Source: PWXP01 sp040772845
GTDB taxonomy: Bacteria; Planctomycetota; Planctomycetia; Pirellulales; Thermoguttaceae
Assembly: GCA_040772845.1 (NCBI GenBank)
Contig: JAXGXG010000001.1
Location: forward strand, 3,844,001-3,908,000
Length of the DNA: 64,000 nucleotides
Reading direction: 5' to 3'
Below, piece by piece: positions 43,164 through 52,568 of this stretch. Under the pieces are notes generated by a model. The model worked only from the letters and a program-made list of their open reading frames with translations. It was not told the origin of the DNA and made no database searches. Position 1 is the first letter of the stretch; the number at the start of each line of letters is the position of its first letter. Made by a program: the position numbers and the translations under genes.

Positions 43164-45359
43164 ATGTCTCAAATCGAAACACCGCCGCGAAACGGTCAGC
43201 CGTTGGGAGAGTTCGCGCTCTCGGCTGAGACCCTTTACGATAAGTGCGTTGCCCTGGCTCGGAACCTCTGGTGGAGTTGGCATCCGGAGGTCATCAACTT
43301 GTTCCGGGACCTCGATCCCATCCGCTGGCGGCAACTGGACCACAACCCCATTGCCCTGTTGCGAGAGTTCACGCCGGAGCGGCTCGAAATGCGAGCGGCC
43401 GAACTGGTGCTCTACAGCCGCATCAACTATGCATTCCGCCGGCTGAAGGAGTACCTGGCAGATACCCCCATATGGGGCAAAACCCACACCGGGGTCCTGG
43501 GCTCGAAGCCGGTCGCCTATTTTTCGCTCGAGTTCGGGGTACACGAGTCGCTGCCGATCTATTCAGGCGGCCTGGGCGTTCTGGCGGGCGATCATATCAA
43601 GAGCGCGTCGGCGCTCGGAGTGCCACTGGTTGCCATCGGCCTGTTCTACGACCAGGGCTATTTCAAGCAGCATTTGGACGAAAAGGGCTGGCAGCAGGAG
43701 GAGTATCTCGATACGAAGGTTGAAAACCTGCCCATGGAGCCGGCCCGAGGCAAGGACGGAAAGCCCATTACCGTGACCATCGAAACGCGCACCGGCAAGC
43801 TGCTGGCCAAGGTCTGGCTGATGCGTGTCGGGCGGGTGAACCTGTACCTGCTGGATTGCGACGTGCCGGGCAACAGTCCCGAAGACCGCGAGTTGACCAG
43901 CCGGCTGTACGGGGGCGACAATCGTACGCGCATCCGCCAGGAGTTGGTCTGCGGGGTCGGCGGCATGCGCGCGTTGCGCGCCTTGGGGATTTCGCCAGGC
44001 GTGTATCACCTGAACGAGGGGCACAACGCGTTCGCCACCCTGGAGGCGATTCGAGAACGCATGGCCGACGACGGCATGGCGTTCGACGACGCGTTGCGCA
44101 ACGTCGCGCATCACACGGTCTTCACCACCCACACACCGGTTCCGGCCGGGCACGACCGGTTCGACGGCGCGTTGATCGAAGAGCACCTTGGGCCGCTGCG
44201 CGACCAGTTGCACATTTCGTTCGAGCAACTCATGGGGCTCGGGCGAGTTGAGCCGCAAAACGAGCACGAGACCTTCTGCATGACCGTACTCGGCCTGAAG
44301 CTCTCGCGCAAGGCGAACGCGGTGAGCAACCTGCACGGACACGTGAGCCGGCGCATGTGGGCCCATCTCTGGCCGTGGCGCGTGGAAGAAGAGGTTCCGA
44401 TCGGGCACATTACCAACGGCGTGCACTTGCAGAGTTGGCTTGCCTGGCAGATGCAGCAGCTCTACGATCGCAATTTCCCGGTTGGCTGGATGAGCCAGAT
44501 CGGCGAGCCGGAACCGTGGCAGAACATCCACGACGTCGACCCGGGTGAATTGTGGGAAACGCATTATGCCTTAAAGAACTTGCTTCTGGCATTTGTTCGG
44601 CGACGGGTGAGCCGGCAATGCCGGCGGCGGGGCGAGACGGACGAGATTGTCGAGGCCGGGCGAAATGTACTGGATCCGGATGTACTCACGCTCGGATTCG
44701 GCCGCCGTTTCGCCACGTACAAGCGGGCCGCTCTGCTGCTGGACGACCTCGACTGGCTGGACAAGGTCATCAATGATCCGAACCGGCCCGTTCAGATTAT
44801 TTTCGCAGGCAAGGCCCATCCGGCGGACAACCCAGGCAAAGGCATCATCCAGCGTATCGCCAATCTTCGGCACGACCCGCGGTTCGCCCACCGCATTGTG
44901 TTCATCGAAGACTACGACATCAACGTTTGCAGGCACCTGATTCAAGGCGTGGACGTGTGGCTGAACACGCCGCGCCGCCCGCTGGAAGCCTCGGGAACGA
45001 GCGGCCAGAAGGCCGTACTCAACGGGGTGCTGAACCTGTCTATCCTCGACGGCTGGTGGGCCGAAGCCTACGACGGCTCCAACGGATTCGCCATTGGCAA
45101 GGGGACGCACCACGTCGATCGCGACGTGACGGACCGCCGCGATGCCGATTCGCTCCAGCGTACGCTGACCGACGAGGTCATTCCGCTGTTCTACGACCGC
45201 GACATTGACGGATTGCCCCGCTACTGGATCAAGCGGATGATGAACTCGATCAGTTCGCTGGCATGGCGGTTCAGTGCCCACCGCATGGTGGCCGATTACG
45301 TGCATCACGCCTACTTGCCGGCTGCCGGCGGCGTAAGCTGCGAAGTCTCGGTGCGGTGA
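43164..45359 (+). CDS. glgP: Alpha-glucan (glycogen/maltodextrin) phosphorylase, short DUF3417-type
   Basis: 731 residues. It releases glucose-1-phosphate from alpha-1,4-glucan with a PLP cofactor. The start (CVALARNLWWSWHPEVINLF) is the DUF3417 domain that marks the short phosphorylase class. Core motifs are YFSLEFGVHESLPIYSGGLG, HLNEGHNAFATLE, HHTVFTTHTPVPAGHDRF, GFGRRFATYKRA, IFAGKAHPAD, and the PLP-lysine region EASGTSGQKAVLNG. The fold is complete. It precedes a Ser/Thr kinase gene by 42 bp on the same strand; co-transcription is possible. Confidence 0.92.
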   Translation: MSQIETPPRNGQPLGEFALSAETLYDKCVALARNLWWSWHPEVINLFRDLDPIRWRQLDHNPIALLREFTPERLEMRAAELVLYSRINYAFRRLKEYLADTPIWGKTHTGVLGSKPVAYFSLEFGVHESLPIYSGGLGVLAGDHIKSASALGVPLVAIGLFYDQGYFKQHLDEKGWQQEEYLDTKVENLPMEPARGKDGKPITVTIETRTGKLLAKVWLMRVGRVNLYLLDCDVPGNSPEDRELTSRLYGGDNRTRIRQELVCGVGGMRALRALGISPGVYHLNEGHNAFATLEAIRERMADDGMAFDDALRNVAHHTVFTTHTPVPAGHDRFDGALIEEHLGPLRDQLHISFEQLMGLGRVEPQNEHETFCMTVLGLKLSRKANAVSNLHGHVSRRMWAHLWPWRVEEEVPIGHITNGVHLQSWLAWQMQQLYDRNFPVGWMSQIGEPEPWQNIHDVDPGELWETHYALKNLLLAFVRRRVSRQCRRRGETDEIVEAGRNVLDPDVLTLGFGRRFATYKRAALLLDDLDWLDKVINDPNRPVQIIFAGKAHPADNPGKGIIQRIANLRHDPRFAHRIVFIEDYDINVCRHLIQGVDVWLNTPRRPLEASGTSGQKAVLNGVLNLSILDGWWAEAYDGSNGFAIGKGTHHVDRDVTDRRDADSLQRTLTDEVIPLFYDRDIDGLPRYWIKRMMNSISSLAWRFSAHRMVADYVHHAYLPAAGGVSCEVSVR

Positions 45360-45401
45360 CCCACGTAACATGCGGGCGTGTGAGTGGGTATACTGAAGAG
45401 C

Positions 45402-47483
45402 ATGAGCACCGACCCGACCCAATGGCAGCGAGATAGCGAGCGGGAAGAGGCCCGGAAGCGGAGCCTTCAGCGGACGCACCCCCCAACCCAGGTGCCCGGG
45501 TACGAACCGGAGCGCCTGCTGGGCGGTGGGGCGTACGGCGAGGTGTGGCTTGCCGTCGAAAAGAATACGGGCCGGCGCGTGGCGATCAAGTTCTACGCCC
45601 ATCGTGGGGGACTCGACTGGTCGCTGCTCAGTCGCGAGGTCGAGAAACTCTCCTTCCTGTTCGCCGATCGGTACGTGGTCCAACTGCTGGGCGTCGGCTG
45701 GGAAGCGGAGCCGCCGTATTACGTAATGGAATACGTGGAGCAGGGCTCGCTGGCCGAACGGCTGGAAGACGGGCCCCTGCCGGTGGCCGACGCGGTTGCC
45801 CTGGTCCGAGACGTGGCGATCGGTCTGGTCCACGCCCATGCCAAGGGCGTGCTCCATTGCGATTTGAAGCCGGCCAATATCCTGCTGGACCAGGACCACA
45901 AGCCGCGCCTGGCCGATTTCGGCCAGTCGCGACTCTCGACCGAACAGACACCGGCCCTGGGGACGCTCTTCTATATGGCCCCGGAGCAGGCGGACCTGGA
46001 GGCGATTCCCGACGCTCGCTGGGACGTCTACGCGCTCGGTTCACTGCTCTACTGTATGATTACGGGCGCTCCGCCGCATCGCACCGACGAAGCCTCGCAG
46101 GCGATCGATAATTCCGTGAACCTCACGCAGCGGCTGTCGCGCTATCGGCAACTGATCCAGCAGTCGCCGCCGCCCACGGGCCATCGGCGCGTCCGGGGCG
46201 TCGATACGGACCTGGCGGCCATTATCGATCGCTGCCTTGCCGCCGATCCGGACGACCGGTTTCCGACGGTGCAGGCGGTACTCGATGCCTTGGCCGCGCG
46301 CCAACGGCGTCGCAGCCAGCGCCCGCTGTTGCTGCTGGGCACGGTCGGCCCGGCCCTGTTGCTGCTGGTCGTATCGCTGTTCTTCTGGCAAGGCTTCAGC
46401 GCCGCGTTGCGGCAGTCGGACCTCGCCCTGACCGATCGCGCGGTTGAAAGCAACCGATTCGCAGCGCAGTATGTGGCGAGAACGGTTGCCGAGGAATTGC
46501 AGCGCCGCTGGGCCGCAGTCAACCGTGTGGCGCGATCGGAGGAAGTGCGGCAGGCACTGGCCGATCTCTACGCGGCCCCCGGCGCACGCAGCCTGATGGA
46601 TCGCCTCAGCGACGCCGAGCTCCCCGAGGCGGAAGCGGAAATCCTGCGCCGCCAGTTCCACGATCTTCCGGCCCGGCAGGCATTGCAGGTTGCATTGGCC
46701 GAAGCCATTCCGACGTACGTCGATGCGCCGGACGACGTGGCCAGTTGGTTCCTTTGCGATACGCGCGGCTTGTCGACCGTCCGCTTGCCGGCCCCTACGA
46801 CCGTGGGCAAGAATTACGCATGGCGAAGCTTCTTTCATGGCGGACCGATCGATCTCGATCCTGCCTGGCGGCCGAAGCCGGATGAACGCCTGAAGGAGAC
46901 GACCATCTCGGCCGTGTTCCGTTCGCAGGCGACGACTCATTGGATCGTGGCGGTATCGACGCCCATCTTTGCCAATTCGGGCAGCGAGGAATTCCTGGGG
47001 GTCGTAGCCCTCACGGTCGAGTTGGGGCAATTCCTGGAATTGGAGGGGAGCGCGAGCCAGTTTGCCGTTTTGGTCGATTGGCGCGACGGGCCGCAAAAGG
47101 GCCTGCTCATCCAGCATCCGCTGTTCAACCGACTCATTTCCGAACAGGGCATCCTGCCGGAACAGTTCAAAGATTATCGCCTGACCCCCGGACGGCTGCC
47201 CGATACGCCGGCTCGGCAGCGCGATTATCGCGATCCGCTGGCGGCCGCTCCTGAAGGCGAGAGACTGGACCGGCCGTGGCTTGCCCACATGGCGCCCATT
47301 CGGATGCGCATGGCCGATACGGGTTGGATCGTTATCGTGCAGGAAGCGCACGATGCCGCGATCGGCCGGACGTTGCAGCGGCTCCGGTCGGGCCTGATCC
47401 ATTACGGGATTATCGCCCTGGCCCTGGTCGGACTGGTGATGGTCGTCCTCTGGATTGCCGCAACCCGGCTCAGCCGAACCTGA
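45402..47483 (+). CDS. Transmembrane Ser/Thr protein kinase with extracytoplasmic sensor domain
   Basis: 693 residues from the ATG at 45402 (GAAGAG before it; a GTG at 45384 is also in frame). The cytoplasmic kinase (about 30-300) has the Gly loop LLGGGAYGEVW, Lys in RVAIKFYA, the catalytic loop HCDLKPANILL (Cys in place of Arg of HRD, so probably not activated by activation-loop phosphorylation), DFGQS, and MAPEQ. A transmembrane helix is at about 315-335. A large external region (about 340-665) has dCache/PAS-like features (DDVASWFLCDTRGLSTVRLP, KNYAWRSFFHGG, WIVAVSTPIFANSG). A second helix lies at about 670-690. A TATACT at 45390-45395 would give an almost leaderless mRNA. Confidence 0.88.
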   Translation: MSTDPTQWQRDSEREEARKRSLQRTHPPTQVPGYEPERLLGGGAYGEVWLAVEKNTGRRVAIKFYAHRGGLDWSLLSREVEKLSFLFADRYVVQLLGVGWEAEPPYYVMEYVEQGSLAERLEDGPLPVADAVALVRDVAIGLVHAHAKGVLHCDLKPANILLDQDHKPRLADFGQSRLSTEQTPALGTLFYMAPEQADLEAIPDARWDVYALGSLLYCMITGAPPHRTDEASQAIDNSVNLTQRLSRYRQLIQQSPPPTGHRRVRGVDTDLAAIIDRCLAADPDDRFPTVQAVLDALAARQRRRSQRPLLLLGTVGPALLLLVVSLFFWQGFSAALRQSDLALTDRAVESNRFAAQYVARTVAEELQRRWAAVNRVARSEEVRQALADLYAAPGARSLMDRLSDAELPEAEAEILRRQFHDLPARQALQVALAEAIPTYVDAPDDVASWFLCDTRGLSTVRLPAPTTVGKNYAWRSFFHGGPIDLDPAWRPKPDERLKETTISAVFRSQATTHWIVAVSTPIFANSGSEEFLGVVALTVELGQFLELEGSASQFAVLVDWRDGPQKGLLIQHPLFNRLISEQGILPEQFKDYRLTPGRLPDTPARQRDYRDPLAAAPEGERLDRPWLAHMAPIRMRMADTGWIVIVQEAHDAAIGRTLQRLRSGLIHYGIIALALVGLVMVVLWIAATRLSRT

Positions 47484-47563
47484 AAAGGGGCAACGCCAAA
47501 GTGCTACACCAACGCAGTTCAAGCGGAATCCTACACGCGACACGCAACGAAGGAGTGAAAACC

Positions 47564-48118
47564 ATGGAAGTCACCGAAGCAATCCGGACCCGCAGGAGTG
47601 TCAGGGCGTATGCAACCAGGCCGATTCCGGCCGAGGTGATGACGCGAATGCAGGAGGCCCTGCGACTGGCCCCCTCGGCGTGCAATATCCAACCATGGCG
47701 ATTCATCCTTGTGACGGACCCCGATGTGCGGCAGAAGCTGGCCCTGGCCGCCAACGGTCAGAAGTGGATGGCCGACGCGCCGGCCATCATCGTGGGGTGC
47801 GGGTTCCCCGACCAGGCCTATCAACGCATGGGCGGACACGGCAACAGCGTCGATATCGACGTTGCCATCGCTCTCGATCACCTCTCGCTGGCCGCCGTCG
47901 CCGACGGACTGGCTACATGCTGGATCGGCGCATTCAACGAGACGCAGGTGAAGACGCTGCTGAGCATCCCGAAAGACGCCAAGGTGGTCGCCATGATGCC
48001 GCTCGGCTACCCGGCCTCGCCCGACCTGAACCGCCCGGTCGATCCCGGCCGCCGCAAAGCGACGTCCGAGATCTTCAGCACCGACCGATACGGCAGTTCG
48101 GCCGACCTTCCCGATTGA
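47564..48118 (+). CDS. Nitroreductase-family flavoprotein
   Basis: 184 residues, ATG at 47564 with AAGGAG about 9 nt upstream. FMN-binding Arg/Ser residues are in TRRSVRAYATRPI and RLAPSACNIQPWRF. ALDHLSLAAVADGLATCWIG is the typical central helix and GYPAS the late FMN loop. The family reduces nitro compounds, quinones or flavins with NAD(P)H; the substrate is unknown. It follows the kinase gene by 80 bp on the same strand and converges with the coiled-coil gene. Confidence 0.88.
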   Translation: MEVTEAIRTRRSVRAYATRPIPAEVMTRMQEALRLAPSACNIQPWRFILVTDPDVRQKLALAANGQKWMADAPAIIVGCGFPDQAYQRMGGHGNSVDIDVAIALDHLSLAAVADGLATCWIGAFNETQVKTLLSIPKDAKVVAMMPLGYPASPDLNRPVDPGRRKATSEIFSTDRYGSSADLPD

Positions 48119-48141
48119 CGGAATGGCATTTCGCTTTCGGG

Positions 48142-49638
48142 TTATTCCTCGTCTTTCAAGCCGAGCCGGGTGAGCCATCGGTTGCGGGGCGGCCGCTCGC
48201 CGCCCGAGCCGCCGGTTGAGCCTTCGCCGGCGGCGGCGTTTCGCTCCTCGATTATCCGAAGCTGTTCCTCCATCTTGCTGCGTTCGCGCGCCAGCTTTGC
48301 GCGTTCGACGGAGATTTCGACCTCGGCCTTCCGCAGCTTCTCGCGCCATTCCTCTTGCACTTGGATGAGATTCTCTCGCTCCTGTTGGATGACGGCGTCC
48401 TTATCGAGCATATCGCCCAGCGCCGCGGCGCCGACGGCCAGAGAACCGACACTTGCACTCTGATTCTCGAGCAGTTGTTTCAACTCGGCAATCTCTGCGT
48501 CTTTCTCGGCCACGACCTTGTGGGTCCGTTCGACCACTTGCTGAATTTGCAGACGTTCCTTCTGGTCTTCTTCCTCCTCTTCGTCGAACTCGGATTCGAG
48601 CGCGGCCAGGATTCGCTGCTTCTGGGCTTCCCAGGAGAGATTTCCGCTGTCGCCTTTGCTCTGGAGTCCGGCGGCAGGGGCGGCATTTTGGGCCGCTTCA
48701 AGTTGCTCCTGGAGTCGCGCGTTCTCCTGCTTGATTTCGCGCAGGTCTTCCAGGACCATTTCGTAGCGTCGTTGGAACTCGGACTCGGTTTCGAAAGCCG
48801 CTTGCTCGCCGGAAGCGGTTTCGCGGGCCGCGCCTTCCTCGCGATACCGATCCAATGCGGCGAGTCGTTCGGCGAGTTGTTCGTCGAGCGCCTCGCGTTC
48901 GCGCCGAAGCGTTTGCAGAAACAGGTCCTGCTGCTCGGCCGTCTGCTGTTGAATCTGCCGCCATTCCGTACGGCGCGCCTCCAGTTCCGAGACCGCTTGC
49001 TCGCCCAAAGCGGTCTCGCGGGCCGCGCCTTCCTCGCGATACCGGTCCAGTACGGCGAGTCGTTCGGCAAGTCGTTCGTCGAGCGCCTCGCGTTCGCGCC
49101 GAAGCGTTTCCAGGAACATATTCTGCTGCTCGACCGCCTGTTGCTGAATCTGCCGCCATTCGTCGCGGCGAGTCTCCAGTTCCGAGGCGGCGTGCTCGTT
49201 CACCGCGGCTTCGCTGGCGGCTCCTTCCGCATGCCGCCGCTGGAGCGCCGCGAACTGCTCATTGAGCGCCTCGCGTTCGCGCCGAAGCGTTTCCAGAAAC
49301 ATGTCCTGCTGCCGCGCGCTCTGTTGCTGAACCTGCTGCCACTCGGTGTGACGCGACTCCAATTCCGCGCGGAGCCGTTCCAGGTGCTCGGCTTCACGGG
49401 CCAGTTCCGCGGCGCGCTGATCGACGTCGCGGCAGGCGTCCTCTGCCGAATGCGGCCCGGAGTTCAGATCGTCCGCCAATTGGCTCAGGCATTTGAGCAA
49501 CTGACCCTCCGCCTCGTCGAGCTGCTTCTGCTTCGCGCCAAGAAACTCCCGCATGTTTTCGCGCTCGGTGCGCAGCGTCAGCTCAAACGAGTCGAACTGA
49601 GCGATCCTGTCGGGAGTTGAGGGTTGTGAAGCTTCCAC
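48142..49638 (-). CDS. Long coiled-coil protein with about 65-residue internal repeats
   Basis: About 498 residues if started at the GTG at 49638 (GGAG lies 9-10 nt upstream). The frame is open to 49773, but that part is not protein-like. Nearly the whole chain is Glu/Arg/Gln/Ala-rich coiled coil. Three or four units carry 'FLETLRREREALDE', 'LDRYREEGAARET' and 'EWRQIQQQ', spaced 65, 65 and 61 residues apart. The end (GGERPPRNRWLTRLGLKDEE) is charged. There is no signal peptide or membrane helix, so it is probably cytoplasmic. It may be a structural or scaffold protein; no family recognised. Confidence 0.7.
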   Translation of the reverse strand: MEASQPSTPDRIAQFDSFELTLRTERENMREFLGAKQKQLDEAEGQLLKCLSQLADDLNSGPHSAEDACRDVDQRAAELAREAEHLERLRAELESRHTEWQQVQQQSARQQDMFLETLRREREALNEQFAALQRRHAEGAASEAAVNEHAASELETRRDEWRQIQQQAVEQQNMFLETLRREREALDERLAERLAVLDRYREEGAARETALGEQAVSELEARRTEWRQIQQQTAEQQDLFLQTLRREREALDEQLAERLAALDRYREEGAARETASGEQAAFETESEFQRRYEMVLEDLREIKQENARLQEQLEAAQNAAPAAGLQSKGDSGNLSWEAQKQRILAALESEFDEEEEEDQKERLQIQQVVERTHKVVAEKDAEIAELKQLLENQSASVGSLAVGAAALGDMLDKDAVIQQERENLIQVQEEWREKLRKAEVEISVERAKLARERSKMEEQLRIIEERNAAAGEGSTGGSGGERPPRNRWLTRLGLKDEE

Positions 49639-49815
49639 GAACTCAGGCTCCAAGCCATTCCTGTAACGGGTGCATCGGCCGAAGACGGCGCGCGCCGCCC
49701 TCGGCGCAGCTCCCTCGGTGGGAGGGGGGCGCGCAGGGAAGTCCCTATCTGTTCTATACGTTACGCCAACCACCGGAGCAAAACGGCCTGTCGGCTTTTG
49801 CTGATTCTCCGGGTA

Positions 49816-50910
49816 TTACCGGCTACCCGCGCGAAGGCCGGCCATGAATCGAAGGAACTGCGCTTCGAGCATGGGCCAATTGTCGCCGAAAACCGACGTG
49901 AAGTCGGCGGTGCGCTCGGCCGACGTGTAATCGCAAAACGGAGGCCGCTGGGCGGTCAGGGCGACATAGCGGGCGTATTTTGACGATTGCGTTTCGATCA
50001 GGTAGAAGGTCAGGGCCCACGCCTCGGCGTAGGCGATGCCGGGGTGGGTCTGAAAAAGACGATCGTCGGCCAGCAGCGAACGGATCAGCGCCGTCTTGTG
50101 CTGCGGCGCAACGAATTGCCGAAAATCCTTCAGCCGTCCCAGGTTGATCCGGTCGGCTTGGGTTCGGTGGTTCTCAGCGTTGTAAACGCCGGGTGCCTCG
50201 AACAGAGTTGACAGACCTTCCACCACCCAAAGGGGCGGCGGTGTGTACCGGCTGTGGATGCCCGTGTTGAAAGCCGCCTGATGCGTCGCCTCGTGTAGAA
50301 TGGTCGCCGCCGTCTCGCACCATGCTTCGTTCGCGCCTGTTGGCTCGATATCGTAGACCAGAATGCGATTACTCGTCAACGAATAGAAGCCCAGCAGACC
50401 CGGCATGGCCGGCATGCCCAGCGAAGCGGTATACCGGCGGAAGTCTTCTGCATCGCGCAGAACGATGCCCACCAGCGGAAACTCCGGCTCCCGAACCTTG
50501 AAACCCCGCTTGCCGAAATAGGTGACGAACTCGCGATACAGCCCTTCAAACCGTTCCGCCCACCGGTCCCGCTGGCCGCGGGCGTGCGCAACCACGTAAT
50601 GGGTGGTTGTCGTCACCTCGAAGTCGCGGCCCAACTCGCGCAGCAAGTCTGCACGCAGGTCGCTGATCGACATGGGCGTAAACCGGCGCGAGGTCTTCTG
50701 CCAGTCAGACGCCTCGTTCGGTGAAAATCCCCACAACCGGCCGTCGCGCCCCAGCAGGTGCACTTCCTTCGCATCCCACGCAATCGGCTGTCCTTCGACC
50801 ATCTGCCCGCCGATACGCAGCGAGATCATACCCGGAAACGGGGTTCGTTCGGCGGTCCCGGTCGCACCGGCGATCGCCAGCAGGGCAATCATACTTGCGG
50901 CAGTTGGCAT
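49816..50910 (-). CDS. DUF1570 protein (HExxH zinc-peptidase-like), exported
   Basis: 364 residues. The short hydrophobic start (SMIALLAIAGATGTAE) is a likely signal peptide. The middle has TTTHYVVAHARG, LVGIVLRDAEDFRRY, and HEATHQAAFN, a zinc-peptidase HExxH, followed by PLWVVEGLSTLFE, whose Glu could be the third ligand. This is the DUF1570 pattern frequent in planctomycetes; proteolysis has not been shown as far as I know. No Shine-Dalgarno is visible; a 24-unit heptad microsatellite begins 10 bp upstream of the start codon and could influence expression. Confidence 0.82.
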   Translation of the reverse strand: MPTAASMIALLAIAGATGTAERTPFPGMISLRIGGQMVEGQPIAWDAKEVHLLGRDGRLWGFSPNEASDWQKTSRRFTPMSISDLRADLLRELGRDFEVTTTTHYVVAHARGQRDRWAERFEGLYREFVTYFGKRGFKVREPEFPLVGIVLRDAEDFRRYTASLGMPAMPGLLGFYSLTSNRILVYDIEPTGANEAWCETAATILHEATHQAAFNTGIHSRYTPPPLWVVEGLSTLFEAPGVYNAENHRTQADRINLGRLKDFRQFVAPQHKTALIRSLLADDRLFQTHPGIAYAEAWALTFYLIETQSSKYARYVALTAQRPPFCDYTSAERTADFTSVFGDNWPMLEAQFLRFMAGLRAGSR

Positions 50911-50919
50911 GGAACTGTT

Positions 50920-51087
50920 GGGAGCTGGAAGCTGGGAGCTGGAAGTTGGGAGTTGGAAGTTGGAAGTTGGGAGTTGGAAGCTGGGAGTTGGAAGTTGGGA
51001 GTTGGAAGTTGGGAGCTGGGAGTTGGAAGTTGGGAGCTGGAAGCTGGGAGTTGGAAGTTGGGAGTTGGAAGTTGGGAGCTGGGAGTC
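50920..51087. repeat. Heptanucleotide microsatellite, 24 units
   Basis: Twenty-four uninterrupted heptads of the form G-G-[GA]-A-G-[CT]-T cover 168 bp, mostly alternating GGGAGTT and GGAAGTT. It starts 10 bp upstream of the DUF1570 start codon. All six frames can be open because 7 is not a multiple of 3. Bases 51088-51381 hold no gene; 51180-51215 resembles 13507-13540, another short dispersed repeat. Confidence 0.9.
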
Positions 51088-51381
51088 CTTCTACAAGCTT
51101 AGTGCGCTGTGTGCGGCAGGTTTTTCTGGCATGCCTGGCTCAGTTCGGTGCGAAACTGATCCCCCGGAATGAGCCGCGTTGTATTACACAAGTCTGGGTT
51201 GCGCAAAAGACACGGCCTGAAGGGCGTCTTGGCCCCGGAGGGACCGAAGACCACGGGTGAAGCGCCGTGGCGGTGCGGTCGCCCCCATCGACGCGGAACC
51301 CGTGGAATGGTGGCAAGAACCCCCGATCGTCCTTGAAGCCGCGCGGTATTTGAGCCGGTAGCCGATCGCCTGCGGAACGGT

Positions 51382-52431
51382 TCAACGGGCGAGAACGTAT
51401 TCCCTCAACGCTCGGAGATTGTTCAGCGGGTATCCTTGTTCCAGATGAACGACAATCGTCAGCGGCCCGCCGGCATTGTCTTCGAGAACACGGCGGGTCC
51501 ATTCGAGCAGTGTGTCAGGTTGCGGCGCCGCCAGATCTCCGACCAGCGGGGCGATATCCACAGGCATGTCCGGGCCGAACGCCTCGCGGATCCGCGCAAC
51601 GGACGTCTCGCCGCCGACGTCCAAGGAGCCGAGGTTGTCGATCTGGCGGAAAGCTTCGAGCAAATGGTCGCTTGGGCCGCACGAATGCAGCCGCACAGGG
51701 CCGAGCTGCCGGCCGTATTTCGACAGTGTGGGTGCGACGAACTGCTCGAATGACCGCCCGCTAACCATGCAGCCGGAACACTCGCCCACGTGGACGTCGG
51801 TGATCGCACGGTCGGCAATGGCCGCGAAGTGGCGCGTCAGCACGATCGAGGCATCGGTAATCCAGTCGAACGTGGCCGCCATCTGCTCCGGCGCCATGGC
51901 CATATCCATGAACACCGTCTCGCCGAACAGCTTCTGTGCGGTCGTCAGCGCGCCGTGAATGGCGGTCCGGCCGGAAGTGTCCCAGAACAGCGGCGGAATA
52001 GGTGCAAGGCCGAGTTCCGATTTGTCCGCCAACTCTCGATACTGCCCGTCGAACAGACGGACCAGCGGGTGTTCCAGCAACGATTCGGGTGCGGGCAGTT
52101 TCGTCACCTCAAACCCGGCCAGCGGCGACGGTGAGATATCGGCGTCCTTGTCGCCGGCAGGAATGAACTCTGCGCCGACCAGTAGCCCCAGGATCATATT
52201 GGGCTGAATCCCGCCGACCAGGGCCTGATTGGGTTTGTAATACGCGCGTCGTCCCAGGTTCGATTCGGTAAAGAACAATTGCAGATCGGCATAGTCCCGG
52301 TCGAGATACTCGTTGCACCGGCGGTCGATGGCCTGGCGCCGCGCGGGATCCATGTAGTAGTCGCGATCGAACTGAACGCCCATCGCCTGGGCCATCCAGC
52401 TCTTCGATACCGAGAAAGCGCAACCGATCAT
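51382..52431 (-). CDS. Uroporphyrinogen decarboxylase (URO-D) superfamily protein
   Basis: 349 residues. The C-terminal half has the URO-D barrel features DVHVGECSGCMVSGRSFEQF, the HSCGPSDHLLEAF motif, and LGSLDVGGETSVARIREAFG. The HSCG cysteine and histidine suggest the zinc-binding methyltransferase branch (MtaA/CmuA-like, and planctomycete uroD-like proteins) rather than haem synthesis; the substrate-binding Arg residues of true HemE are not evident. It is probably a corrinoid-linked or unknown methyl or decarboxylation enzyme. Stands alone. Confidence 0.75.
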   Translation of the reverse strand: MIGCAFSVSKSWMAQAMGVQFDRDYYMDPARRQAIDRRCNEYLDRDYADLQLFFTESNLGRRAYYKPNQALVGGIQPNMILGLLVGAEFIPAGDKDADISPSPLAGFEVTKLPAPESLLEHPLVRLFDGQYRELADKSELGLAPIPPLFWDTSGRTAIHGALTTAQKLFGETVFMDMAMAPEQMAATFDWITDASIVLTRHFAAIADRAITDVHVGECSGCMVSGRSFEQFVAPTLSKYGRQLGPVRLHSCGPSDHLLEAFRQIDNLGSLDVGGETSVARIREAFGPDMPVDIAPLVGDLAAPQPDTLLEWTRRVLEDNAGGPLTIVVHLEQGYPLNNLRALREYVLAR

Positions 52432-52568
52432 CGAGCCGACTCCTTGGATTCCCGTGAAGTGTCGTTAGCCTACAATCGGCGGGGCAGCCGTGTCAAGAAG
52501 GCCGCCGAATCGGCCGCCGTCGAAGAGAACGGACGTCGTGTCGCCGGGTTATGCCGCGATAGCCGCGA

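Noticed and set aside
44571..45899. 442-codon frame antisense to glgP and the kinase gene
   Set aside because: It spans the ends of two well-supported genes on the other strand and lacks protein features.
50603..51260. Frames encoding repeats such as SWELEVG
   Set aside because: They are translations of the heptad microsatellite in different frames.
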